Of a stretch of DNA of 39,119 nt, positions 23,432 to 30,614 are shown piece by piece; position 1 is the stretch's first letter; the number at the start of each line of letters is the position of its first letter. The notes under the pieces are model-generated. The model was not told the origin of the DNA. It did not search any database and saw only the letters and a program-made list of their open reading frames with translations. This DNA is from Clostridia bacterium. Its GTDB lineage: Bacteria; Bacillota; Clostridia; Oscillospirales; Acutalibacteraceae. The stretch lies in the NCBI GenBank assembly GCA_017454485.1, contig JAFTCX010000067.1:1-39119 (forward strand). The letters run 5' to 3'. The position numbers were made by a program, and so were the translations under genes.

Positions 23432-25414
23432 TCATTTCCGCAGCCCGAACAGCGCGAGGATGCTGTGGAAGAAGCCGATTAAAATACCGGGGAAGCCGGT
23501 ATGCGTCTGACCGCAGTAGGCGCAGCCGCCGGAGGGCTGGGGCTGCGGCGCCGGATTCGTCGGCTGGGTCGGGTTGGTTGGATTTGTCGGGTTGGTCGGC
23601 TCATCGGGCTTGGTCAGTTTTGGAATCACCGTACCATAGGAAAGCGTCTGTTTGCAGACCGTGCAATAGGTGTCGCCGGTGTAACCTTCGGCGGTGTAGG
23701 TCGCGTCTTTGGCGTTGATGGTCGTGACTTTGTGCGCGGCAAGCGCCTGCTCCGTATGGCCGCTGATATACTTTTTGCAATCATTGCAGTACACACCGGC
23801 GGTATAGCCCCTGACCGTGCAGGTGGAAGCGGTTGCAGCGACAGATTTGGTGTTGACGTGGTTGGAGGGGTTGATGGCGATGGGTTCGTTGTAGGTGGCA
23901 CTGCAGCCCTTCACTGTACAGTGGTATGTGCGCAATCCGGTTGTGCTGCAAGTTGCAGCCTTCGTAACGCTTGCAGAATAGTTATGTGTATGGTTTGGGT
24001 TGTAAACAGTCCAATTCACTCTGCTACTGTCAATGTATCCACAGTCATTCCATGCAGTTACATATGCTGAAAAATCACCTGTAAAATTACAAACATATGC
24101 ATAGGATGGATTCGTTAAAACCATAGTCACAATCCTTGAACCGTCTGTTTCAATGCCGATTGTATAGTGTGTGGCAAGGTCGCTCTCAAACTCAAAGGAA
24201 ATTGTATCATTCAGACGAACTAATTCTGCACTCGCTGTAATGTTGCTGTATGATGGTTTGGTATCATAAACAGTCCATGAAACTTTTTCGCTATCAACAT
24301 ATCCAAGGTCATTCCTTGAAGTTACATAGGCTGTGTAATTACCAACGGCTTCACACTTATAAGAATATGATGTGTCTGATAAAACTTTTGTTAAAACTCG
24401 CTGACCATTTCTTTCAACTCCAATGGTAAAATTTGTCGCTACATCACTTTCAAAAGCAAGCAAAATACTGTTATTAATTTTAACAAAGTCTTCACTCTTT
24501 GTGATTCTGCTATAAGATGGCTTAGAATCATAAACAGTCCATGAAACTTTTTTGCTATCAACGGTTCCAAGTTCATTCCATGAAGTTACATAGGCCGTGT
24601 AATTACCAGCGGTTTCACACTTATAAGAATATGTTGTGTCGGTTAAAACTTTTGTTAAAACCCGCTGACCATTTCTTTCAACTCCAAGGGTAAAATTTTC
24701 TTTAACATCACTGTCAAAAGTGAACAAATTATTGTTTCCAAGTTTTAAACAAGTATATTCAGCTGAAATGGTTGCATAAGTGGGGGCTTGACTTGGCGCT
24801 GTGGAGCCGTTCATTTTTACCACATAAGTACATGGATAACTACTACTAAGCGCAGAAGATGCAGTACAGGAATTGTGAGCAGCATAATATACTTTTCCGT
24901 CGGCATCTTTTTCAACGCAGATACCAACATGATCATCTCTACCGTTGACGTTTCTATTTGTCCCGTAAAGAAATACGACATCACCTATATCAATTTGTGA
25001 ATTTGAAGGATCACTTATTATCTGATATCCACACTCAGAAAAGTATACCAACTGTGCCTCCGAACAAGAAAATGGATTTGTATAGTTTCCTAGAGTTCCT
25101 CCTATGTTATTATAAGATCGTTGTGAAGATTTGTAATAGCTATAATTTGGAATTGACACACCACCTTGTTCAAGACAAGCAGAAACAAATCCAGCACATA
25201 GCCATCCATTTGAGCAATACCCGGCCCCATATTTTTTTGGTCCGGCATTGTAATGATCAATATCATACTGTGCATGAGATTTTGCAAATGCAACTGCCGC
25301 TGATGCATTATAAGACGCTGCACTTGCCTTCAATCCTATATTCATCACCGTCACAGCACCCACCAGCATCACCACAGCCAACAAAATGGATAAATACTTT
25401 CTTGTTTTTTTCAT
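23432..25414 (-). CDS. Secreted amidase-like protein with Ig-type repeats and CxxCG tail
   Basis: 660 residues, ATG after GGAGG. Signal peptide 1-32. Residues 33-200 resemble Amidase_6/NlpC-P60-like cysteine hydrolases: YNASAAVAFA, WLCAGFVSACLEQGG (C73 nucleophile), GDVVFLYG, DDHVGI (H162), AAHNS. Three ~86-residue beta-type repeats follow (~212-296, 297-383, 384-472; each with SWTVYD- or NWTVYN-like ends), the first two nearly identical at DNA level. Residues ~475-600 are Cys-pair repeats (TCSTTGLRTYHCTVKGC, YCNDCKKYI, YCTVCKQT), then PTNPTNPTN linkers and the tail CAYCGQTHTGF...IGFFHSILALFGLRK shared with the protein at 3496. Likely acts on peptidoglycan or peptides outside the cell (inference). 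The 5' two-thirds are AT-rich, the 3' third GC-rich. Confidence 0.78.
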   Translation of the reverse strand: MKKTRKYLSILLAVVMLVGAVTVMNIGLKASAASYNASAAVAFAKSHAQYDIDHYNAGPKKYGAGYCSNGWLCAGFVSACLEQGGVSIPNYSYYKSSQRSYNNIGGTLGNYTNPFSCSEAQLVYFSECGYQIISDPSNSQIDIGDVVFLYGTNRNVNGRDDHVGICVEKDADGKVYYAAHNSCTASSALSSSYPCTYVVKMNGSTAPSQAPTYATISAEYTCLKLGNNNLFTFDSDVKENFTLGVERNGQRVLTKVLTDTTYSYKCETAGNYTAYVTSWNELGTVDSKKVSWTVYDSKPSYSRITKSEDFVKINNSILLAFESDVATNFTIGVERNGQRVLTKVLSDTSYSYKCEAVGNYTAYVTSRNDLGYVDSEKVSWTVYDTKPSYSNITASAELVRLNDTISFEFESDLATHYTIGIETDGSRIVTMVLTNPSYAYVCNFTGDFSAYVTAWNDCGYIDSSRVNWTVYNPNHTHNYSASVTKAATCSTTGLRTYHCTVKGCSATYNEPIAINPSNHVNTKSVAATASTCTVRGYTAGVYCNDCKKYISGHTEQALAAHKVTTINAKDATYTAEGYTGDTYCTVCKQTLSYGTVIPKLTKPDEPTNPTNPTNPTQPTNPAPQPQPSGGCAYCGQTHTGFPGILIGFFHSILALFGLRK

Positions 25415-25467
25415 AATAACCTCCAAAGAATATAATTTGTTCCGACTTTAGGAACTATTCTTCCTGC

Positions 25468-25496
25468 ATTATAGCAGTATACTTCCTTTTTGTCAA
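25468..25496 (-). promoter_or_regulatory. Promoter of the amidase-like gene
   Basis: Minus strand TTGACA (25496-25491), 17-bp spacer, TATAAT (25473-25468): full consensus, overlapped by the palindrome at 25481-25510. Confidence 0.85.
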
Positions 25497-25510
25497 GAGA
25501 CAAAGGAAGT
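25481..25510. promoter_or_regulatory. Palindromic operator between amidase-like and XRE genes
   Basis: ACTTCCTTT (25481-25489) and AAAGGAAGT (25502-25510), with TGTC/GACA inside. It covers the -35 box of the leftward promoter. A further AGGAA/TTCCT pair lies at 25450-25465. The likely binder is the XRE protein at 25547. Confidence 0.65.
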
Positions 25511-25546
25511 AAAATACCTATTATAAGGATGATGGGAGGAAGAAAA

Positions 25547-25873
25547 ATGCTGATTTTAGATTTAGAGACCATCGGAAAGCGTCTGTATGCAATTCGAAAA
25601 AAGGCAGGCCTGACACAAGCAGAAGTTGCCGAAGCCGCAGGGCTTTCCGACCGCACCTATGCAGATATTGAGCGCGGGTCTGTCAATATGAGAACGGAGA
25701 CCATTCTGCGCATTTGTGAAGCGTTGCAGATTACGCCGAATGAAATCTTTACAAACTCCACGCCGGAAGAACTCCATTTTCAGGAAACGTTTGACCGCCT
25801 TGCAAAATGCAAGACGAAAGAGCAGCAGACAGCGCTCCGATTGATTTCCGTCTATCTGGATTCTCTTTCATGA
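25547..25873 (+). CDS. XRE-family transcriptional regulator A
   Basis: 108 residues, ATG after GGAGGAAG; an upstream in-frame start at 25490 lies inside the operator and is not used. Residues ~6-62 form the cro/C1-type helix-turn-helix: IGKRLYAIRKKAGLTQAEVAEAAGLSDRTYADIERGSVNMRTETILRICEALQI in pieces, with AGLTQAEVA and SDRTYADIE as the two helices. The C-terminal 40 residues (ELHFQETFDRLAKCKTKEQQTALRLISVYLDS) are helical and probably dimerise. Divergent from the secreted amidase-like gene over a promoter with a palindrome, so it probably represses that gene and itself. Other XRE proteins of this size belong to phages and mobile elements, but no such genes are near. Confidence 0.88.
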   Translation: MLILDLETIGKRLYAIRKKAGLTQAEVAEAAGLSDRTYADIERGSVNMRTETILRICEALQITPNEIFTNSTPEELHFQETFDRLAKCKTKEQQTALRLISVYLDSLS

Positions 25874-25877
25874 GCTT

Positions 25878-25934
25878 TCAACGGTGAACAACTTCCGCCA
25901 ACATCATGGATAAGATTTGTTTGACTTTTTTCAT
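25878..25934 (-). pseudogene. Truncated start of a secreted-protein gene
   Basis: Eighteen codons with a strong ribosome binding site (AAAGGAGG) and a consensus promoter, reading MKKVKQILSMMLAEVVHR and then stop. The first ten residues match the signal-peptide start of the lectin-like gene at 3496 (MKKAKQVLSI). The frame then departs and ends 4 bp from the stop of XRE regulator A. Best read as the 5' remnant of a third secreted-protein gene whose body was lost. A functional short leader peptide is possible but less likely. Confidence 0.6.
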
Positions 25935-25965
25935 TTGATTTGACCTCCTTTTATTGTTTAATCCA

Positions 25966-25994
25966 ATTATATGACAATTTGTCATAATTGTCAA
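25966..25994 (-). promoter_or_regulatory. Promoter of the truncated secreted gene
   Basis: Minus strand TTGACA (25994-25989), 17-bp spacer, TATAAT (25971-25966). The operator 25971-25985 fills the spacer. Confidence 0.85.
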
Positions 25995-26017
25995 GACAAA
26001 AAATGACATAATGTCAT
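25971..26017. promoter_or_regulatory. Two TGACA-N3-TGTCA operators
   Basis: ATGACAATTTGTCAT (25971-25985) and ATGACATAATGTCAT (26003-26017) are perfect palindromes with the same half-site and 3-bp centre, 32 bp apart. A further TTGTC-AA-GACAA lies between them. The first blocks the leftward promoter; the second is 11 bp before the ATG of XRE regulator B, its likely binder. Confidence 0.78.
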
Positions 26018-26028
26018 AGGGTGGTGTT

Positions 26029-26241
26029 ATGAAAACCAATCTGCGCGCGCTGAGAAAAGCCAGAGGGTACACGCAAATTGCAGTGCAAATGAAAACCGGC
26101 ATTGAGCAGGCGCTGCTTTCCAAATATGAAACCGGAGATCGCATTCCGCCCACGGAAACACTGGTTGTGCTGGCTGATTTTTACAATGTCAGCATCGACT
26201 ATCTCCTTTGCAGAACGGAAAACCCGGACATTAACAAATAA
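26029..26241 (+). CDS. XRE-family transcriptional regulator B (small)
   Basis: 70 residues, essentially a bare cro/C1-type helix-turn-helix: MKTNLRALRKARGYTQIAVQ, the second helix in GIEQALLSKYETGDR, then PPTETLVVLADFYNVSIDYLLCRTE, the usual closing of SinR/Xre-like domains. Ribosome binding site GGGTGG. Two matching operators lie directly upstream; one overlaps the region around its own transcription start and the other the promoter of the truncated leftward gene. Probably an autorepressor that also controlled the secreted protein formerly encoded leftward. Followed by a hairpin and a heptad array, then gltX. Confidence 0.88.
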   Translation: MKTNLRALRKARGYTQIAVQMKTGIEQALLSKYETGDRIPPTETLVVLADFYNVSIDYLLCRTENPDINK

Positions 26242-26248
26242 AAAGCTC

Positions 26249-26286
26249 CCCGCCGTTGACAAACAATCCACGGCGGGCGTTCTTTT
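26249..26286 (+). terminator. Terminator after XRE regulator B
   Basis: CCCGCCGT (26249-26256)/ACGGCGGG (26270-26277), 13-nt loop, then CGTTCTTTT. Confidence 0.75.
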
Positions 26287-26299
26287 CACCAACACCCAT

Positions 26300-26334
26300 C
26301 AGCTAACAGCTAACTGCTGACAGCTAACAGCTAA
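26300..26334. repeat. Heptad array (CAGCTAA)
   Basis: CAGCTAA, CAGCTAA, CTGCTGA, CAGCTAA, CAGCTAA; 23 bp after the hairpin at 26249-26277 and 17 bp before the gltX promoter. Confidence 0.88.
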
Positions 26335-26351
26335 TAAACGCCGAAAAAACC

Positions 26352-26380
26352 TTGCTTTTTGCGCGTTCCTATTGTATAAT
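26352..26380 (+). promoter_or_regulatory. gltX promoter
   Basis: TTGCTT (26352-26357), 17-bp spacer, TATAAT (26375-26380). The leader is only ~20 nt, so no T-box is possible. Confidence 0.75.
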
Positions 26381-26409
26381 AATATGAATATGTTTTTGAG
26401 GTGATCCCT

Positions 26410-28074
26410 TTGACCGAATTTGAACAACTCGCATCGCTCCTGTTTCCGGATGTGACGGAAACCGTGGAGGACTTGGAGGCGCGTTTTCCCGTCCGTAATC
26501 TGAAAGAAGGCGCGCGTGTGACGCGCTTTGCGCCGTCGCCGACCGGCTTTTTGCACATCGGCGGTCTGTTTTCCGCGCTGATTTCCAAGCTCAACGCCGC
26601 AACGACCGGCGGCGTGTTCCTGCTGCGCATTGAAGATACCGACAAAAAACGCGAGATCACCGACGGCGTTTCCGAGATCATCAAGGGTCTGAACGCCTTC
26701 GGCATCGACATTGACGAGGGTGTGGTCGGCTTTGAAAAAGAGATCGGCGCCTACGGCCCCTATACCCAGAGCCACCGCGCCGCCATCTACCATACCGTGG
26801 CGAAGCGGCTGGTGGAGCAGGGACTTGCCTATCCGTGCTTTTACACCGAGGAGGAGCTGACCGCCATCCGCGAAGCGCAGGAGACAGAGGGCACGCCCAT
26901 CAAAGGCATCTTCGGCAAATGGGCAAAGTACCGCGACGCGTCATTTGAAACGCAAAAGGCGCTGCTGGCAGAAGGCAAGCCCTACACGCTGCGTCTGCGT
27001 TCCCCGGGCAGCGAGGACAGGCGCATCAGCTTTGACGATCTCATCAAGGGCAAGATCGAAATGCCCGAAAATGTGCAGGATGTGGTGCTGCTGAAAGCCG
27101 ACGGCATCCCGACCTACCACTTTGCGCACGCGGTGGACGACCATTTCATGCGCACGACCCATGTCATTCGCGGCGACGAATGGATCTCCTCTGTGCCGCT
27201 GCACATCCAGCTTTTCAAGGTCTGCGGCTTCCGTGTGCCGAAATATGCGCACATCTCTCCCGTGATGAAGGAGGAAAACGGCGGCAAGCGCAAGCTCAGT
27301 AAGCGCAAGGACCCCGAAGCGGCCGTGACCTATTACGCCGAACAGGGCTACCCGAAGGAGAGCGTGCTCGAATATCTGCTGACGCTGGCGAACTCCAACT
27401 TTGAGGACTGGCGCCGCGCCAACCCCGACGCACCGCAGAGCGCGTTTCCGTTCAACCTCAAAAAGATGAGCGTCTCCGGCGCGCTGTTCGATCTGACCAA
27501 GCTGACCGACGTGAGCAAAAACGTCATCTCCCGCTTTTCCGCCGAAAAGGTGCTGGCCGATACGCTCGCGTGGGCCGGGGATTACGACGCACAGCTCGCG
27601 GCGCTGCTCGGCGCAGACGAGGCGTTTGCCAAAGCGATCTTTTCCATTGACCGCGGCACGGCAAAGCCGCGCAAGGACATCGGCAAATGGAACGAGGTGC
27701 GCGATTATGTGGCATATTTCTATGAGGCGCTGTATGAAAACGATCTGTCCGCGCTGCCGGAAAATCTGAGCAAAGCGGACTGCGCCGAAATCCTGAAAGC
27801 GTATCTTGCCGCCTATGACCCAACCGACGACAAGGACGGCTGGTTTTCGCGCATCAAGGCGCTGTGCGAACCGCTGGGTTACACGCCGAACGTCAAGGAA
27901 TACAAAAAGAACCCCGCGGCGTTCAAGGGACACGTCGGCGACGTTTCCACCGTGATCCGCGTGGCGATCACCGGCCGGCGCAACACACCCGACCTTTACT
28001 CGATTTTACAAATTCTCGGCGAAGACGCCGTGCGCGCGCGTCTGAGCGCCGCGATGCAAACGCTGGAAGGCTGA
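26410..28074 (+). CDS. gltX: Glutamyl-tRNA synthetase
   Basis: 554 residues, longer than the usual ~480-500. The class I HIGH motif is RFAPSPTGFLHIGGL near residue 42, after an unusual ~37-residue N-terminal extension (TEFEQLASLLFPDVTETVEDL). IEDTD follows the Rossmann strand, GDEWISSVPLHI lies in the connection and the KMSKS loop is KRKLSKRKDPEA near 295. The helical anticodon-binding region follows. TTG at 26410 is preferred as start: GAGGTGA sits 5 bases before it, and the upstream GTG at 26401 lies inside that site. Charges tRNA-Glu. Directly followed by glnS (16 bp), so both glutamate and glutamine charging are co-transcribed. Confidence 0.94.
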   Translation: MTEFEQLASLLFPDVTETVEDLEARFPVRNLKEGARVTRFAPSPTGFLHIGGLFSALISKLNAATTGGVFLLRIEDTDKKREITDGVSEIIKGLNAFGIDIDEGVVGFEKEIGAYGPYTQSHRAAIYHTVAKRLVEQGLAYPCFYTEEELTAIREAQETEGTPIKGIFGKWAKYRDASFETQKALLAEGKPYTLRLRSPGSEDRRISFDDLIKGKIEMPENVQDVVLLKADGIPTYHFAHAVDDHFMRTTHVIRGDEWISSVPLHIQLFKVCGFRVPKYAHISPVMKEENGGKRKLSKRKDPEAAVTYYAEQGYPKESVLEYLLTLANSNFEDWRRANPDAPQSAFPFNLKKMSVSGALFDLTKLTDVSKNVISRFSAEKVLADTLAWAGDYDAQLAALLGADEAFAKAIFSIDRGTAKPRKDIGKWNEVRDYVAYFYEALYENDLSALPENLSKADCAEILKAYLAAYDPTDDKDGWFSRIKALCEPLGYTPNVKEYKKNPAAFKGHVGDVSTVIRVAITGRRNTPDLYSILQILGEDAVRARLSAAMQTLEG

Positions 28075-28090
28075 GCAGAAAGGAAGCACT

Positions 28091-29740
28091 ATGGAAGAAC
28101 AGAATTCCAATTTCATTCACGATTTTATTGACGAGGATCTTGCAAACGGCGTTTACGACCGTGTGCAGACCCGCTTTCCGCCCGAACCGAACGGCTATCT
28201 CCACATCGGCCACGCCAAGGCGATCCAGATCAATTTCACAACCGCCCAAAAATACGGCGGCGTGTGCAATCTGCGTCTGGACGACACGAATCCCTCCAAG
28301 GAGGATATGGAATATGTGGACGCGATCAAGCAGGACATTCAGTGGCTGGGCTATCAGTGGAACGACGTCTACTACGCGTCGAGCTACTTTGATTTCATCC
28401 ACGACTGCGCGATCCGGCTCATTGAGCTGGGCAAGGCCTATGTGGACGATTCCACAGCCGATGAGATCCGCGCCGCGCGCGGTACGCTGACCGAACCGGG
28501 CAAGGAAAGCCCCTATCGCAACCGTTCGATCGAAGAAAACCTCGATTTGTTCCGCCGCATGACAAACGGCGAATTCCCCGACGGCGCCCGCGTTTTGCGC
28601 GCAAAGATCGACATGGCTTCGCCGAACCTCAATATGCGCGACCCCGTGATCTATCGCATCGCGCACATCACCCATCACCAGACCGGCGACAAATGGTGCG
28701 TCTATCCGCTGTATGATTTTGCGCATCCGCTGTCCGACTTTAAGGAGGGTGTGACGCATTCGCTCTGCTCGCTGGAATTTGAAAACCACCGTCCGCTGTA
28801 TGACTGGTTTTTGCGCGCGCTTTCTCTGCCGCAGCCGCCGCGCCAAATTGAATTTGCGCGGCTGAACCTGAACTACTGCCTGACCAGCAAGCGCAAATGC
28901 CTGCAGCTTGTGAAGGAGGGCATTGTGGACGGCTGGAACGATCCGCGTATGGCAACGATCTGCGGTATGCGCCGGCGCGGTTATCCGGCAGCGGCAATCC
29001 GCGATTTTATCAGTCGCGTCGGCGTGTCAAAGGCCTATTCCGTGGTGGATTTCGGTCTGCTGGAGGCCTGCGTGCGCGACGATTTGAACCGGAACGCGCC
29101 GCGCTGCATGGCGGTGCTGCGCCCGTTGAAGGTCATCATCGATAATTTCCCGGACGAGCTGACCGAAGACATCGAGCTGCCCGTGCATCAGGACAAGCCC
29201 GAGCTCGGCACGCGCATCACGAAGTTTTCCAAGGTGATCTATGTTGAAAAAGAGGACTTCATGATCGAACCGCCGAAAAAATACTTCCGTCTCTTCCCCG
29301 GCAACGAGGTCCGTCTGCGCGGCGCGTATTTTGTGAAATGCGTCGGCTACGATACGGACGAAAACGGTGAAGTCACTGCCGTGCACTGCACCTATGATCC
29401 CGAAAGCCGCGGCGGAAATTCACCCGACGGCCGCAAGGTCAAGGGCACGCTGCACTGGGTCAGCGAAACGGGCAGCGTTCCCTTTGAAGCGCGGCTGTAT
29501 GACCGGCTGTTCAATAAGGAGAATCCGTCCGATGAAAGCAGCGGCTCGTTCAAGGACAATCTGAACCCGGATTCGCTGACCGTGCTGACCGGCTGCCGGC
29601 TGGAAAGCGGCGTGTCCGGTTTAAAACCGGGCGACACCTTCCAGTTTATGCGTCAGGGCTATTTCTGTGTGGACATCTCCTCCACGGACGACGCGCTGAT
29701 CTTTAACCGCACGGTGCAGCTCAACTCCTCATGGAAATAA
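28091..29740 (+). CDS. glnS: Glutaminyl-tRNA synthetase
   Basis: 549 residues, ATG after AAAGGA. The GlnRS-type catalytic core has RFPPEPNGYLHIGHAKAI (HIGH motif near residue 42), LRLDDTNPSKEDMEYV, and PVIYRIAHITHHQTGDKWCVYPLYDFAHPLSD in pieces. The KMSKS loop reads YCLTSKRKCLQ, with Thr where Met is usual. The C-terminal half is the two-barrel anticodon-binding domain (EDFMIEPPKKYFRLFPGNEVRLR). GlnRS is patchily distributed in Clostridia, many of which make Gln-tRNA by GatCAB, and is thought to have been acquired by transfer from a eukaryote-like source. Co-transcribed with gltX and the downstream membrane protein. Confidence 0.95.
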   Translation: MEEQNSNFIHDFIDEDLANGVYDRVQTRFPPEPNGYLHIGHAKAIQINFTTAQKYGGVCNLRLDDTNPSKEDMEYVDAIKQDIQWLGYQWNDVYYASSYFDFIHDCAIRLIELGKAYVDDSTADEIRAARGTLTEPGKESPYRNRSIEENLDLFRRMTNGEFPDGARVLRAKIDMASPNLNMRDPVIYRIAHITHHQTGDKWCVYPLYDFAHPLSDFKEGVTHSLCSLEFENHRPLYDWFLRALSLPQPPRQIEFARLNLNYCLTSKRKCLQLVKEGIVDGWNDPRMATICGMRRRGYPAAAIRDFISRVGVSKAYSVVDFGLLEACVRDDLNRNAPRCMAVLRPLKVIIDNFPDELTEDIELPVHQDKPELGTRITKFSKVIYVEKEDFMIEPPKKYFRLFPGNEVRLRGAYFVKCVGYDTDENGEVTAVHCTYDPESRGGNSPDGRKVKGTLHWVSETGSVPFEARLYDRLFNKENPSDESSGSFKDNLNPDSLTVLTGCRLESGVSGLKPGDTFQFMRQGYFCVDISSTDDALIFNRTVQLNSSWK

Positions 29741-29756
29741 CAGAAAGGGTGATTGT

Positions 29757-30506
29757 ATGAAACTCGCATATCGAATCGTTACCCCGATCCTCGCGGTCGG
29801 CGCAGTGGTGATGGGACTGTTTCTCAAGCTGTTTACCTTTGTTGTCGGCAGCACAGACGAATCAATCAACAAGCTGATCGGCGCTGTGACGCAGCTTGTC
29901 AATTCACTGGACACAAAATTTGAATTTTCGGCGTTTGAGCTGATCAAGATGCTCTTCTCCGGCCCGGCGAACCCCGACGCGGACACCACGTTTCAGGAGG
30001 CGGCCGGCGCGATTATTCCCGATCTGATCGCCTTCTCCGTGGTCTTTGTGCTCATCTTGCTTGTCATGATCGCCGTCGGCGTGTTCGGCGCGCTGGCAAA
30101 CAGCAAAAAGCGCCGCAACCTGGTGATCCCGATCTGCGCGGGCGGGCTGGTGCTTTGCTTTGTGGCAATCATCATCAGCAACGACGCGTTTGGAAAGATC
30201 ATCAACGGCGACGTGAGTCTGTCCCGTCTGGTGTCGCTGATGAGTGAAAACGTGCTTGCAACGCTTGCAACGGCGATCATCACCGTGACCAGCGCAACGC
30301 TTTCCGCCGGGTTTTACGCGCTGTTCGGCATGTTCCTGATCATCATCATCTGGACGATCTTCGCAAACTTCCTGATCAAGAACCCGATCCGCGTGAGCAA
30401 GACCTACCACCGCAAAAACCCGAAGCGCACCGTGATTAAGGCGCCGAAAAAGAAAGCGGAAGCCGCCGACGCACCCGCACCCGACGCCCCGACCCCCGCA
30501 GAGTAA
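29757..30506 (+). CDS. Polytopic membrane protein of unknown function
   Basis: 249 residues, ATG after AAAGGGTGATT, 16 bp downstream of glnS and so in the gltX-glnS unit. Four hydrophobic segments: residues ~6-32, ~92-118, ~126-146 and ~178-212. A stretch between the first two (STDESINKLIGAVTQLVNSL) is probably extracellular. The tail (residues 212-249) is strongly basic, then Pro/Ala/Asp-rich (KKKAEAADAPAPDAPTPAE), cytoplasmic and disordered. No known family recognised. No enzymatic motif, so it may be a structural or accessory membrane protein. Its place behind two tRNA synthetases gives no clear hint of role. Confidence 0.75.
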   Translation: MKLAYRIVTPILAVGAVVMGLFLKLFTFVVGSTDESINKLIGAVTQLVNSLDTKFEFSAFELIKMLFSGPANPDADTTFQEAAGAIIPDLIAFSVVFVLILLVMIAVGVFGALANSKKRRNLVIPICAGGLVLCFVAIIISNDAFGKIINGDVSLSRLVSLMSENVLATLATAIITVTSATLSAGFYALFGMFLIIIIWTIFANFLIKNPIRVSKTYHRKNPKRTVIKAPKKKAEAADAPAPDAPTPAE

Positions 30507-30514
30507 AGAAAGAA

Positions 30515-30556
30515 AAAGATGGCAGTTCAAGTTTTACTGCCATCTTTCTTTTTTAC
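30515..30556 (+). terminator. Strong terminator of the gltX operon
   Basis: AAAGATGGCAGT / ACTGCCATCTTT (ending 30547), 12-bp perfect stem, 8-nt loop, then CTTTTTTAC. Confidence 0.92.
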
Positions 30557-30560
30557 TATT

Positions 30561-30605
30561 GACTACAGACTACCGACTACCGACTACAGACTACAGACTA
30601 CCGAC
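30561..30605. repeat. Heptad array (GACTACA / GACTACC)
   Basis: GACTACA, GACTACC twice, GACTACA twice, GACTACC, GACTGAT; between the terminator above and the stop of the ABC exporter gene. Confidence 0.9.
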
Positions 30606-30614
30606 TGATGGAGT

